Shown here piece by piece: positions 47,317-55,941 of a DNA stretch of 64,000 nucleotides (positions are counted from its first letter, which is position 1; each line of letters opens with the position of its first letter). The notes under the pieces are model-generated. The model saw nothing but the letters and a program-made list of their open reading frames with translations. It was not told the DNA's origin and did not search any database. Origin of the DNA: Candidatus Rubrivivax defluviihabitans. GTDB taxonomy: Bacteria > Pseudomonadota > Gammaproteobacteria > Burkholderiales > Burkholderiaceae_C. The stretch lies in NCBI GenBank assembly GCA_016709385.1, contig JADJMW010000025.1, forward strand, positions 62,001-126,000, given 5' to 3'. The translations under genes and the position numbers were made by a program.

Positions 47317-48261
47317 TCAGCGCAGCCGGGGATTGAGCGCGTCGCGCAGCCAGTCGCCGAGCAGGTTGACGCTGAGCGCGATCAGCACCAGCATGGCGCC
47401 GGGAAAGATGGTGATCCACCACTCGCCCGAGAACAGGAAGTCGTTGCCGATGCGGATCAGCGTGCCCAGCGACGGACTGGTCGGCGGCACGCCCACGCCC
47501 AGGAACGAGAGCGTGGCCTCGGTGAGGATGGCCGCCGCCACCTGGATGGTGGCCAGCACCAGCACCGGCCCCATCACGTTGGGCAGCACGTGCCGCACCA
47601 TGATGCGGGTGGGCGCCACGCCGATCACGCGCGCCGCCTGCACGTATTCCTTGTTGCGCTCGACCAGCGTGGAGCCGCGCACCGTGCGCGCGTACTGCAC
47701 CCAGCCGCCCAGCGAGATGGCGATGATCAGCACGCCGAAGGCCAGCGTCTCGTGGGCATTCGGAAACATGGCGCGGCCCACACCGTCGATCAGGAGCGCG
47801 ATCAGGATCGACGGGAACGACAGCATCACGTCGCACACGCGCATGATGAAAGCGTCCACCTTGCCGCCGGCAAAGCCCGACAGCAGGCCCAGGCCCACGC
47901 CCACGAACATCGAGACCAGCACCGCTGCAAAGCCCACCAGCAGCGAGATGCGCGCGCCGTAGAACAGCGCCGAAAGGATGTCGCGACCCTGGTCGTCGGT
48001 GCCCAGCAGGTAGCGCCGGCTGCCTTCTTCCATCCAGGCCGGCGGCAAGCGGGCATCGGACAGGCTCAGCGTGGCCAGGTCGAAGGGGTCGTGCGGCGAC
48101 ACCCAGGGCGCGAAGACCGAACAGAAGATGCACAGCGCGGCGATCACCGCGGCCAGCATGGCCATCGGCGAATGGCGGAAGCTGTACCAGATGTCACCGT
48201 CAAGGAAGCGCGAGAACGCGCCCTGCGGGGCCGGCTGTGCGGGGGCAGCGGTCGAGTTCAT
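47317..48261 (-). CDS. dppC: Peptide ABC transporter permease, DppC type
   Basis: A 314-residue permease with the DppC layout: cytoplasmic N-terminus ending in WYSFRHSPMAMLAAVIAALC, the periplasmic LLGTDDQGRDILS motif, and the EAA loop in EYVQAARVIGVAPTRIMVRH. ATG 48261 lies four bases after the dppB stop. The stop is followed by the repeat-filled gap before dppD. Confidence 0.93.
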   Translation of the reverse strand: MNSTAAPAQPAPQGAFSRFLDGDIWYSFRHSPMAMLAAVIAALCIFCSVFAPWVSPHDPFDLATLSLSDARLPPAWMEEGSRRYLLGTDDQGRDILSALFYGARISLLVGFAAVLVSMFVGVGLGLLSGFAGGKVDAFIMRVCDVMLSFPSILIALLIDGVGRAMFPNAHETLAFGVLIIAISLGGWVQYARTVRGSTLVERNKEYVQAARVIGVAPTRIMVRHVLPNVMGPVLVLATIQVAAAILTEATLSFLGVGVPPTSPSLGTLIRIGNDFLFSGEWWITIFPGAMLVLIALSVNLLGDWLRDALNPRLR

Positions 48262-48265
48262 GGCC

Positions 48266-49249
48266 TCAATGCCCGCCAGCGGGTTGTTCGAGCCGCAAGC
48301 GCGGGTCGACGGCGAAATACAGCAGGTCCACGACGAGGTTGACGACGACAAAGATGAGCGCGATCAGGCACAGGTAGGCCGCCATCACCGGCACGTCGGC
48401 AAACTGCACCGCCTGGATGAACAGGAAGCCCATGCCGGGCCACTGGAAGACGGTCTCGGTGATGATGGCAAAGGCGATCAGGCTGCCCAGTTGCAGGCCG
48501 GTGATGGTGATCACCGGCACCAGGGTGTTCTTCAACGCGTGGCCGAAATAGACGCTGCGGTCCTGCAGGCCGCGGGCACGCGCGAATTTCACGTAGTCGG
48601 TGCGCAGCACCTCCAGCATCTCCGAGCGCACCAGGCGCAGGATGAGCGCGAGCTGGAAGACGCTGAGCGTGATCGCGGGCAACACCAGGTGCTGCCAGCC
48701 GTCCAGAGTGAGCAGGCCGGTGCTCCAGCCGCCCAGATCCACCGTGTCGCCGCGGCCGAAGCTGGGCAACACGCCCAACTGCACCGAGAACACCAGGATC
48801 AGCAGGATGCCGATCAGGAAGGTCGGCAGCGAAACGCCCAGCAGCGACAGCGTCATCACCAGCTGCGAGCCGAAGCGGCCGCGGCGCAGCGCCGCGTACA
48901 CGCCCAGCGGCAGGCCCACCGCGAGCGCGATCACCGCGGCGGCCAGGGCGAGTTCCATGGTGGCCGGAAAACGCTCGGCGATCAGCGTCGAGACCTTGCG
49001 CCCCTGGCGCAGACTGAGACCGAACTCGCCTTGCACGGCGTTGCCGACGAAACGTGCGAACTGCACCGGAAAGGGCTCGTCCAGCCCCAGGTCCTGGCGC
49101 AGCTGGTCGCGCTGCTCCTGCGTGGCGTCCTGGCCCAGCAGGCTGGTGACCGGGTCGCCGACATACTGGAACAGCATGAAGGCGATGAAGGCCACCGTGA
49201 GCATCACGATCACGGCCTGCAGCAGGCGGCGGAGGATGAAGGCGAGCAT
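48266..49249 (-). CDS. dppB: Peptide ABC transporter permease, DppB type
   Basis: A 327-residue permease beginning MLAFILRRLLQAVIVMLTV, as in DppB. The EAA-type loop is in DYVKFARARGLQDRSVYFGH and the family motif FQWPGMGFLFIQAV is present. It is the first gene of dppBCDF. No substrate-binding protein gene lies upstream; the porin gene with its terminator is next, so dppA must be elsewhere. Confidence 0.93.
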   Translation of the reverse strand: MLAFILRRLLQAVIVMLTVAFIAFMLFQYVGDPVTSLLGQDATQEQRDQLRQDLGLDEPFPVQFARFVGNAVQGEFGLSLRQGRKVSTLIAERFPATMELALAAAVIALAVGLPLGVYAALRRGRFGSQLVMTLSLLGVSLPTFLIGILLILVFSVQLGVLPSFGRGDTVDLGGWSTGLLTLDGWQHLVLPAITLSVFQLALILRLVRSEMLEVLRTDYVKFARARGLQDRSVYFGHALKNTLVPVITITGLQLGSLIAFAIITETVFQWPGMGFLFIQAVQFADVPVMAAYLCLIALIFVVVNLVVDLLYFAVDPRLRLEQPAGGH

Positions 49250-49279
49250 GGGGCGGGCCGGGTCTCTGGGCTGAAATCC

Positions 49280-49311
49280 TCAAATGAAAGAGCCGCCCGA
49301 AGGCGGCTCCA
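49280..49311 (-). terminator. Rho-independent terminator of the porin gene
   Basis: On the minus strand, GAGCCGCC-TTCG-GGCGGCTC (49309-49290) forms a perfect 8-bp stem with a stable TTCG loop, followed by TTTCATTT. It lies about 45 bases after the porin stop at 49354 and before dppB. Confidence 0.85.
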
Positions 49312-49353
49312 GAGATCCTGCGCAGGCGAGCCCGAGGCCCGCCCTTGCGAGGG

Positions 49354-50460
49354 TCAGAACGAGTGGCGAACGCCGAACTCGTAACCCGTCGAATCCTTGC
49401 CCAGGCTGCTGTACGCCGCATCGTTGTTGACCAGCTGGCCCGAGCGGAAGCGGGTGCCATTGTTGCTGATCATGGAGTAGGTGCCATACAGCGCCGTACG
49501 CTTGGACAGGTCGTAGGTGAAGCCCAGAGCGAGCTGGTCGGCATCGCCCTGCGCCACGCAGCTGCCGGAGACGCCAGCGCCGGTGGTCGGGCAGCGCACG
49601 GTAGTAGGCACGCCGGTACGGTCGACTTCGCCATACGAAGCCTTCAGCGTGAAGGCGCCGATCGGCAGCTGATAACCCAGGTACCAGTTCTCCTGTTCCA
49701 GCGAACCCACTTCGATCATGCCGTAGAAGGCGCTGAACATGCCGAAGCCGGTCTTCCACGAACCCGCGATATTCCAGTTGTCGCCGTCGACGGAAGGCGT
49801 CACTTCCGTGGTGCCCCAGGCGCCCGCGACATTGAACGGGCCTGCGGCATAACCCAGGCGGAAAGCCGTGATCTTGTTGCCGTTCACGTTCTCGCCGGCC
49901 GACTGCATGATCTGGCCGTAGAAGCCGCCCATGGCCGGCAGGAAGTACCCGACCGTGTTGTTGGCGCGCACGAGGGTGCCGTACGAACCACCCGGTGCCA
50001 GGCCAGCAACTTCCAGACCGAGGTTGGTGGAAGCGCCCACGCCGTTGGTGCCGAACGGGTCGAACACCGTCCAGTTCCAGAAGGTCGGGGTGTAGTCGCG
50101 GCCGAGGCGGATTTCACCCCAGCCGCCCATCAGGCTGACCGTGGCGCGGCGCTGGAAAATGGCTGCCGAGTTGCCGCTCCCGCCGTTGATGCTGGCCAGA
50201 GGCATCGTGCCCGTGTCGGCCGACAGGGAGCCTTCGAGCCAGAAGCCGGCCTTCAGGCCGCCGCCCAGATCTTCAACGCCGCGGAAGCCCAAGCGGCTGC
50301 TGGCATTGCCGTCGGTGGCCAGTTGGTACTGGCCCTTGTCGTCGTATTCGGTGTAGCGGGCCGAAACGTCGACAACACCGAACAGGGTGACCGAGGACTG
50401 GGCCGAAGCCGCACCCGCAAACGCCGTCAGCGCAGCCAGGGCGAGCAGAGATTTTTTCAT
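49354..50460 (-). CDS. Gram-negative porin, Burkholderiales type
   Basis: A 368-residue trimeric 16-strand porin. It has a signal peptide (LLALAALTAFAGAASAQSS), the typical opening VTLFGVVDVSARY, the SRLGFRGVEDLGGGLKAGFWLE block, loop-3-like GEIRLGRDYTP, and a C-terminal strand ending in Phe (EFGVRHSF). A TAGGAG nine bases before the ATG is a strong ribosome site. A rho-independent terminator follows. Likely highly expressed and general for small anions or solutes. Confidence 0.95.
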   Translation of the reverse strand: MKKSLLALAALTAFAGAASAQSSVTLFGVVDVSARYTEYDDKGQYQLATDGNASSRLGFRGVEDLGGGLKAGFWLEGSLSADTGTMPLASINGGSGNSAAIFQRRATVSLMGGWGEIRLGRDYTPTFWNWTVFDPFGTNGVGASTNLGLEVAGLAPGGSYGTLVRANNTVGYFLPAMGGFYGQIMQSAGENVNGNKITAFRLGYAAGPFNVAGAWGTTEVTPSVDGDNWNIAGSWKTGFGMFSAFYGMIEVGSLEQENWYLGYQLPIGAFTLKASYGEVDRTGVPTTVRCPTTGAGVSGSCVAQGDADQLALGFTYDLSKRTALYGTYSMISNNGTRFRSGQLVNNDAAYSSLGKDSTGYEFGVRHSF

Positions 50461-50678
50461 TGCAACTATCTCCTAGGTTGAACAAGAGGTCCCGATCGAT
50501 ACGATCACCCAAATGCCGGGCTGATCAGGAAAACATCCTTATCGGAAGCTGAGCGTATTGCACCAGACCCGCCGGCCGCTTGCCAAGCGCTGGGCCACAA
50601 AAGGTCTGGCTCTGTTGTCTGGCAACAACGTGACATCCCGCCGGGCCGGAGCGTCACGATACGGTATTCTTGGGCAGA

Positions 50679-51305
50679 ATGAACCCGACCGATCGTTTGC
50701 TGGTGAGCCTGGACAATGCCTTGCGCACCGTCTCGGGGGCAGTGCACGCGGCGCGGCCCAACCCGGCCGGCCGCTTGCCCGACGAGGAACAGGGCGCCAG
50801 TGAGCGCCAACTCTCTGGTGCGCTCATGCGGGTCAACCACGTGGGTGAGGTGTGTGCGCAGGCGCTGTACCAGGCCCAGGCGCTGACGGCGCGCAGCGAC
50901 GAACTGCGCCGTGAGATGGAACAGGCCGCGCGCGAGGAAACCGACCACCTGGCCTGGACGCAGCAGCGGCTTGCCGAACTGGGCGACCGCGCGAGTTGGC
51001 TGAACCCGCTGTGGTACGCCGGCGCCTTCGGCATCGGTCTGCTCGCCGGTCGCATGGGCGACCGCGTCAGCCTGGGTTTCGTGGTCGAGACCGAACGCCA
51101 GGTGGAAGCGCACCTGGCCGGCCACCTGAGCCGGCTGCCCGAGGCGGATGTGCGCTCGCGTGCCATCGTCGAGGCCATGAAGGAAGACGAAAGCCGCCAT
51201 GCCGACCACGCGCTGGCGGCCGGCGGCGTGGCGCTGCCGGCGCCGGTGCGCTGGCTCATGCGCGGCGCGGCCAAGGTGATGACCGTCATCGCGCACCGCA
51301 TCTGA
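50679..51305 (+). CDS. coq7: Demethoxyubiquinone hydroxylase Coq7
   Basis: A 208-residue di-iron monooxygenase of ubiquinone synthesis. Metal motifs are NHVGEVCAQ, REETDHLAW, ETERQVEAH and EDESRHADH. A hydrophobic segment (GAFGIGLLAG) helps membrane association. ATG 50679 was chosen; a TTG at 50670 is also in frame. It is divergent from the porin across 218 bases with no other gene. Confidence 0.94.
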   Translation: MNPTDRLLVSLDNALRTVSGAVHAARPNPAGRLPDEEQGASERQLSGALMRVNHVGEVCAQALYQAQALTARSDELRREMEQAAREETDHLAWTQQRLAELGDRASWLNPLWYAGAFGIGLLAGRMGDRVSLGFVVETERQVEAHLAGHLSRLPEADVRSRAIVEAMKEDESRHADHALAAGGVALPAPVRWLMRGAAKVMTVIAHRI

Positions 51306-51314
51306 AGGCGCGCC

Positions 51315-51737
51315 TCAGGAATCGACCAGTTCGAAGCTGGTCGTGATCTTCGCCGTCTTCGCCAGCATGATGCTGGCCGAGCAATAACGTTCGTGCGAGA
51401 GCGCGATGGCGCGCTCCACCGCCGCCGGCGGCAGGCCGCGGCCGCTGACGATGAAGTGCATGGTGATGCGCGTGAAGACCTTGGGGTCGGTCTCGGCGCG
51501 CTCGGCGATGACCTTCACCTGGCAGCCGCGCACGTCGTGGCGGCCGCGCTTGAGGATCAGCACCACGTCGTAGGCCGTGCAGCCGCCGGTGCCGGCGAGC
51601 ACGGTCTCCATGGGTCGCGGCGCCAGGTTGCGGCCGCCGCCGTCGGGCGCGCCGTCCATGGTGAGGAAGTGGCCGCTGCCGGTCTCGGCGACGAAGCCCA
51701 TGCCGGTGCCCGGCAGCCAGTTGATGGTGCATTCCAT
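51315..51737 (-). CDS. osmC: OsmC-family thiol peroxidase
   Basis: A 140-residue OsmC/Ohr-fold protein. The two redox cysteines lie in AGTGGCTAYDV and HERYCSASIML. It opens MECTINWLPGTGMGF. It probably reduces organic or lipid peroxides, though the YhfA-like branch has no proven substrate. ATG 51737 fits the family; the frame upstream lacks homology. It is convergent with coq7, nine bases apart, and divergent from the ilvA leader. Confidence 0.88.
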   Translation of the reverse strand: MECTINWLPGTGMGFVAETGSGHFLTMDGAPDGGGRNLAPRPMETVLAGTGGCTAYDVVLILKRGRHDVRGCQVKVIAERAETDPKVFTRITMHFIVSGRGLPPAAVERAIALSHERYCSASIMLAKTAKITTSFELVDS

Positions 51738-51823
51738 GGTCGATCTGCCCCTGTTCGGCGCATGGCCGGCATGCGCGTGGTTTTTTGGAGTCGTCCCACC
51801 AGAATTGACCCGCATGCGTCATA

Positions 51824-51851
51824 TTGCGGTGCAGCATTCCGGTGATAGACT
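51824..51851 (+). promoter_or_regulatory. Candidate promoter for the ilvA leader RNA
   Basis: TTGCGG (51824-51829) and TAGACT (51846-51851) are 16 bases apart. Transcription would begin near 51858-51861, exactly at the 5' side of the first leader hairpin. The match is moderate, but the geometry fits. Confidence 0.4.
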
Positions 51852-51860
51852 GGCTTCGTG

Positions 51861-51963
51861 GGTGCTTGAAGCGGAGTCTGAATCAAGTCACCCGCAGATT
51901 GTCTCCTCCACCTCCTTCAATGGTGGATTCGGCCCGGGGTCTTCCCAGACTCCGGGCTTTTTT
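51861..51963 (+). ncRNA. Structured leader or small RNA before ilvA
   Basis: Three hairpins are visible. The first pairs GGTGCTTGA (51861-51869) with TCAAG-t-CACC (51883-51892), with a one-base bulge and a 13-base loop. The second pairs TCCACC with GGTGGA near 51906-51927. The third is a terminator. The first loop contains CGGAGTCTG (51872-51880), which is perfectly complementary to CAGACTCCG (51946-51954) in the terminator. This suggests attenuation control of ilvA or a stand-alone small RNA. I cannot name a known family. Confidence 0.6.
51932..51963 (+). terminator. Rho-independent terminator upstream of ilvA
   Basis: GCCCGGGGTC pairs with GACTCCGGGC (10 bp, one G-T pair) around a TTCCCA loop, followed by six T. 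It lies 81 bases before the ilvA ATG on the coding strand, with no gene upstream on that strand closer than coq7. Confidence 0.85.
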
Positions 51964-52044
51964 CTTCGCTCTGCGGCGGCCCCTGCCGCCGGCCGGGGCT
52001 GACTTATCATGCGCCGCCTTCCAGATCCCTTCCGAGGCTGCCCG

Positions 52045-53658
52045 ATGCCCGCAGGCGCCCCCCGCACGACCCCGGCGCCGCCGGCCACGCCCGATCCCGA
52101 TCCCGCACCTGCCGCCGTGGCGCAGCCCGACGCCAAGGCGCAGCGCATCGCCGCCGGCTACCTGAAGCGCATCCTCACCGCCCGCGTCTACGACGTGGCG
52201 CGTGAAACCGCACTCGAGCCGGCGCGCACGTTGTCGCGCCGCATCGGCAACCACGTGCTGCTCAAGCGCGAAGACCAGCAGCCGGTTTTCAGCTTCAAGC
52301 TGCGCGGCGCGTACAACAAGATGGCGCACCTGGACCCCGAGGCGCTGGCGCGCGGCGTCATCTGCGCCTCGGCCGGCAACCACGCGCAGGGCGTGGCGCT
52401 GTCGGCGAAGAAGCTGGGCTGCCGCGCCGTCATCGTGATGCCGGTGACGACACCGAAGCTGAAGGTCGACGCCGTGCATGCGCTGGGCGGCGAGATCGTG
52501 CTGCACGGCGACAGCTACAGCGACGCCCATGCGCACGCGCTGGAACTGCAGCAGGCGCAGGGACTGAGCTTCGTGCATCCCTTCGACGACCCCGACGTGA
52601 TCGCCGGCCAGGGCACGGTGGCGATGGAGATCCTGCGCCAGCACCAGGGGCCGATCGACGCCGTCTTCGTGGCCATCGGCGGCGGCGGGCTGGTCTCCGG
52701 CGTGGCGGCCTATATCAAGGCGCTGCGGCCCGAGGTCCGCGTCATCGGCGTGCAGACCACCGATTCCGATGCCATGCTGCAGTCGGTGCGCCGGGGCCGG
52801 CGCGTGCAACTGGCCGACGTGGGACTGTTCTCCGACGGCACCGCGGTCAAGCTGGTGGGCGAGGAGACCTTTCGCGTCACGCGGGCGCTGGTCGACGATT
52901 TCGTCGTGGTGGACACCGACGCCGTGTGCGCCGCCATCAAGGACGTCTTCCAGGACACGCGCAGCATCCTGGAGCCGGCCGGCGCCCTGGGCGTGGCTGC
53001 CATCAAGCAGTACGTGGAAACGCACAAGCTGAAGGGGCGCACGCTGGTCGCCATCACCTGTGGCGCGAATATGAATTTCGACCGCCTGCGCTTCGTTGCC
53101 GAGCGCGCCGAATTCGGCGAGCAGCGCGAGGCGCTTTTCGCGGTGACCATTCCCGAGGAGCGCGGTTCGTTCAGGCGTTTCTGCGAGCTCATCGGACCGC
53201 GCTCGGTGACCGAGTTCAACTACCGCATCTCCGACCAGCAGCTCGCGCACGTCTTCGTGGGTCTGACGATAGTCCGCCGCGACGAGGCCGGCCGCATCGC
53301 GCGCCACTTCACGAAGCACGGCTTCGCCAATGTCGACCTCACCGACGACGAACTGGCCAAGGAGCATGTGCGCCACATGGTCGGCGGGCGCAGCGAACTG
53401 GCGCGCGACGAGCGGCTGTTCCGCTTCGAATTCCCCGAGCGGCCGGGCGCCTTGATGCGCTTCCTGGCCGCCATGCCGCCGGGCTGGAACATCAGCCTGT
53501 TCCACTACCGCAACCAGGGCGCCGACTACGGCCGCATCCTGGTGGGCATCCAGGTGCCGCGCGGCGACGAAGCGGACTTCGGCGACTTCCTGCGCACGCT
53601 GGCCTACCCCTGCGTGGAAGAGACGCACAACCCGGTCTACGACCTGTTCCTGCGCTGA
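52045..53658 (+). CDS. ilvA: Threonine ammonia-lyase, biosynthetic
   Basis: A 537-residue enzyme that makes 2-oxobutyrate from threonine for isoleucine synthesis. The PLP lysine is in FSFKLRGAYNK; the glycine loop is IGGGGLVSG. The C-terminal regulatory region has two ACT-like halves (ERGSFRRFCELIGPRSVTEF and ERPGALMRFLAAMPPGWNIS), as in the allosteric long form. An Ala/Pro-rich N-terminal extension precedes the catalytic domain. ATG 52045 has a GAGG eight bases upstream. A terminator-bearing leader precedes it. Confidence 0.95.
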   Translation: MPAGAPRTTPAPPATPDPDPAPAAVAQPDAKAQRIAAGYLKRILTARVYDVARETALEPARTLSRRIGNHVLLKREDQQPVFSFKLRGAYNKMAHLDPEALARGVICASAGNHAQGVALSAKKLGCRAVIVMPVTTPKLKVDAVHALGGEIVLHGDSYSDAHAHALELQQAQGLSFVHPFDDPDVIAGQGTVAMEILRQHQGPIDAVFVAIGGGGLVSGVAAYIKALRPEVRVIGVQTTDSDAMLQSVRRGRRVQLADVGLFSDGTAVKLVGEETFRVTRALVDDFVVVDTDAVCAAIKDVFQDTRSILEPAGALGVAAIKQYVETHKLKGRTLVAITCGANMNFDRLRFVAERAEFGEQREALFAVTIPEERGSFRRFCELIGPRSVTEFNYRISDQQLAHVFVGLTIVRRDEAGRIARHFTKHGFANVDLTDDELAKEHVRHMVGGRSELARDERLFRFEFPERPGALMRFLAAMPPGWNISLFHYRNQGADYGRILVGIQVPRGDEADFGDFLRTLAYPCVEETHNPVYDLFLR

Positions 53659-53694
53659 CCCGGCGCGACTGCGGGCTGGCTACACTCCGGCGCC

Positions 53695-54783
53695 ATGGTC
53701 ACCACCCGCTCCCTGGTCTCGCCCACCACCCAGCCGCTGCTGGAAAAGGCCTTGCGCGAAAAGCTGCAGCGCCGCAACGAGGTGGGCGGCAGCCTGGGCG
53801 AACTGGAGCCGCTGGCGATCCGGCTCGGGCTCATGCAGAACTCGCTCAAGCCGCGCTTTCGTGAGCCGCAGTTGCTGGTTTTCGCGGCCGACCACGGGCT
53901 CGCCGTGGACGGCATCACCGGCCCCCAGGGCCGGGCCACGCACAAGACCGTGCACATGCTGCTGAACAACCAGCTGCCGCTCACGGTGTTTGCGCGCGCG
54001 CAGCAGCTCGAAGTGACGGTGGTCGACTGCGGCATGGCCGAGAACATGGCCCCGCACGACCGCCTGCTGATGCGCAAGATCGCGCACGCCACGCGGAATG
54101 CGCGCCTGTCGCCGGCGATGAGCCTGGAGCAGGCGCACGCCGGCATGCGTGCGGGCATGGAGATCGGCGACAAGCTGCGCGGCAACGTCACCATCGTGGC
54201 CGGCGTGGGCGTGGGCTCGCATGAGAGTGCGGCGCTGGTGCTGTCGCGGCTGACCGACTGCCCGGTGCGTGATCTCGTGGTTTCGGGGCCGGACATGGAC
54301 ACCGACCAGCTTGCGCACATGATGGTGGTGCTCAAGGGTGCGCAGGGGCGCCACCGCGAAGTCGTCGAACCCGTGGAGGTGCTGGCGGCGTTCGGCGGCT
54401 TCGAGGTCGCAGTGATGGTGGGGGTGATCCTGATGGCGGCCAGCAAGCGCCACCTGCTCATGATCGACGGCCTGCCGGCCTGCGCCGCGCTCATGCTGGC
54501 CGCGCGCATTGCGCAGCCCGTCACCGACTATTGCGTGTTCTGCCGCAGCCACAACCATCGTGGCCTGGACCAGGCGCTGAACCAGTTCCGCGCCTCGGCG
54601 CTGCTCGAACTGGGCATGGACAGCACCGACGGCACCGGCGCCACGCTGGCCTGGCCGTTGGTGAAGTGCGCCGCTGCCTTGCTCACCGAAGTGGCCGACG
54701 GCGAAGACCCCGGGCCCACGCATCCCGGTTCGCTGCCCGAGCCGGCGCGCGAAGCGCTGCCTTTCGGCGACTCCCTGCCCTGA
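53695..54783 (+). CDS. cobT: CobT-family phosphoribosyltransferase homologue, divergent
   Basis: A 362-residue protein of the nicotinate-nucleotide-dimethylbenzimidazole phosphoribosyltransferase fold. Family blocks include LVFAADHGLAVDGI, VVDCGMAE, AAFGGFEVAVMVG and CVFCRSHNHRG. Two catalytic regions differ from classical CobT: the GEMGIGNTT segment reads GVGVGSHES, and the GEGTGA segment reads TDGTGA (Asp312 in place of the catalytic Glu). No other cobalamin gene is in the window. It may use a different base or nucleotide, so the symbol is provisional. Confidence 0.75.
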   Translation: MVTTRSLVSPTTQPLLEKALREKLQRRNEVGGSLGELEPLAIRLGLMQNSLKPRFREPQLLVFAADHGLAVDGITGPQGRATHKTVHMLLNNQLPLTVFARAQQLEVTVVDCGMAENMAPHDRLLMRKIAHATRNARLSPAMSLEQAHAGMRAGMEIGDKLRGNVTIVAGVGVGSHESAALVLSRLTDCPVRDLVVSGPDMDTDQLAHMMVVLKGAQGRHREVVEPVEVLAAFGGFEVAVMVGVILMAASKRHLLMIDGLPACAALMLAARIAQPVTDYCVFCRSHNHRGLDQALNQFRASALLELGMDSTDGTGATLAWPLVKCAAALLTEVADGEDPGPTHPGSLPEPAREALPFGDSLP

Positions 54784-54814
54784 ACCGAACCCGCGGGAGC
54801 GTCGTCTTTCGCCT

Positions 54815-55435
54815 TCAGCGCAGAGTGGCGCGGCTATCCCGTTCCGGCGGAGCTGTCGGTTCGGCATCGTCGACCTCCTGCGCCTCGTTTCCCGCCGACA
54901 TCGCGGAAGCGGGCGCGGGGCCCTGGCGCGGCACCACCGACGGTGCCGAGCGCGGCACGGCGCCGACGCGGCCGGCCGGCGGCAGCACGCCCGTGGCGGC
55001 TGCGGAAGGTGGCGGCAGCTTCAGGGCCACGAGCGCCGGACCGTCGACGGGGCCGAGCGTGGCACCGCGTGGGTTCACGGCCTGCAGCACGTGCGGATCC
55101 TCGACCAACGCACCCACACGGTAGGCGCGCGGCGGTTTGCCGTCCACTGCGATCAGCGCCAGGCCTTCGCGCGCCGCCTGCGGCGAACGCGGGCTGACGA
55201 CACCGACGAGCTTGAAGCGCGCATCGGCCGCGGGCACGGGCGCCTTGACGGCCACCGGCGCCGGGGGATCGACGCCCAGCAGCCGGGTCAGGTCGCCGCG
55301 CGCCGCACGCCCGGTCTCGGCCACCAGGGCCTGCGGCGGCGCGGCCGGCGGCTGCACGAAGATCTTCAGACCCCAGGCCACCGCACTGGCGGCCACCGCG
55401 GCCCAGACCAGAAACGTCACCCAGCGTGCCAGCAT
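54815..55435 (-). CDS. gspC: GspC-like inner-membrane protein of T2SS
   Basis: A 206-residue bitopic protein with a short cytoplasmic start, one membrane helix (WVTFLVWAAVAASAVAWGL) and a periplasmic homology region (FKLVGVVSPRSP, GLALIAVDGKPPRAYRVGA, VLQAVNPRGATLG), followed by a Pro/Ala tail without a PDZ domain. GspC links the inner platform with the GspD secretin. ATG 55435 precedes the helix. It diverges from gspG with 38 bases between starts. Confidence 0.88.
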   Translation of the reverse strand: MLARWVTFLVWAAVAASAVAWGLKIFVQPPAAPPQALVAETGRAARGDLTRLLGVDPPAPVAVKAPVPAADARFKLVGVVSPRSPQAAREGLALIAVDGKPPRAYRVGALVEDPHVLQAVNPRGATLGPVDGPALVALKLPPPSAAATGVLPPAGRVGAVPRSAPSVVPRQGPAPASAMSAGNEAQEVDDAEPTAPPERDSRATLR

Positions 55436-55473
55436 GCGGCGATTATCATGCAAGCCCTTTCGCGAGCCTGCCG

Positions 55474-55941
55474 ATGAACCCCGTTTCCGTGTTGCCCGCC
55501 GCACCCGCCATGCCCACTCGGCCCGCCCGTCGCCGCCGCCGCGGTTTCACGCTGATCGAACTGATGGTGGTGCTGGTCATCATCGGCGTGCTCGGCGCGC
55601 TGATCGTGCCCAATCTGATCGATCGCGCCGACGACGCCCGCGTCACCGCCGCGCGCACCGATGTCAACAACCTGGTGCAGGCGCTCAAGCTGTACAAGCT
55701 GGACAACCAGCGCTACCCGAGCGCCGAGCAGGGCCTGGAAGCCCTGGTCGCGAAGCCCACCGCGGGCGCCGTTCCGCCCAACTGGAAGCCCTATGTCGAC
55801 AAGCTGCCGGCCGACCCCTGGGGCCGCCAGTACCAGTACCTGAACCCGGGGGTCAAGGGCGACATCGACGTCTTCAGCTTCGGCGCCGATGGCCAGCCGG
55901 GGGGCGAAGGCAACGATGCCGACGTCGGTTCCTGGCAGTAG
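55474..55941 (+). CDS. gspG: GspG major pseudopilin
   Basis: A 155-residue prepilin. The GspO cleavage site is RRRRRG/FTLIEL with Glu+5, followed by the hydrophobic helix MVVLVIIGVLGALIVPNL. The conserved QGLEALV, PWGRQYQYLNPG and FSFGADGQPGGEG segments, including acidic calcium-site residues, identify the major pseudopilin. ATG 55510 is an alternative that shortens the leader. It is first of the plus-strand gsp operon and overlaps gspH. Confidence 0.95.
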   Translation: MNPVSVLPAAPAMPTRPARRRRRGFTLIELMVVLVIIGVLGALIVPNLIDRADDARVTAARTDVNNLVQALKLYKLDNQRYPSAEQGLEALVAKPTAGAVPPNWKPYVDKLPADPWGRQYQYLNPGVKGDIDVFSFGADGQPGGEGNDADVGSWQ

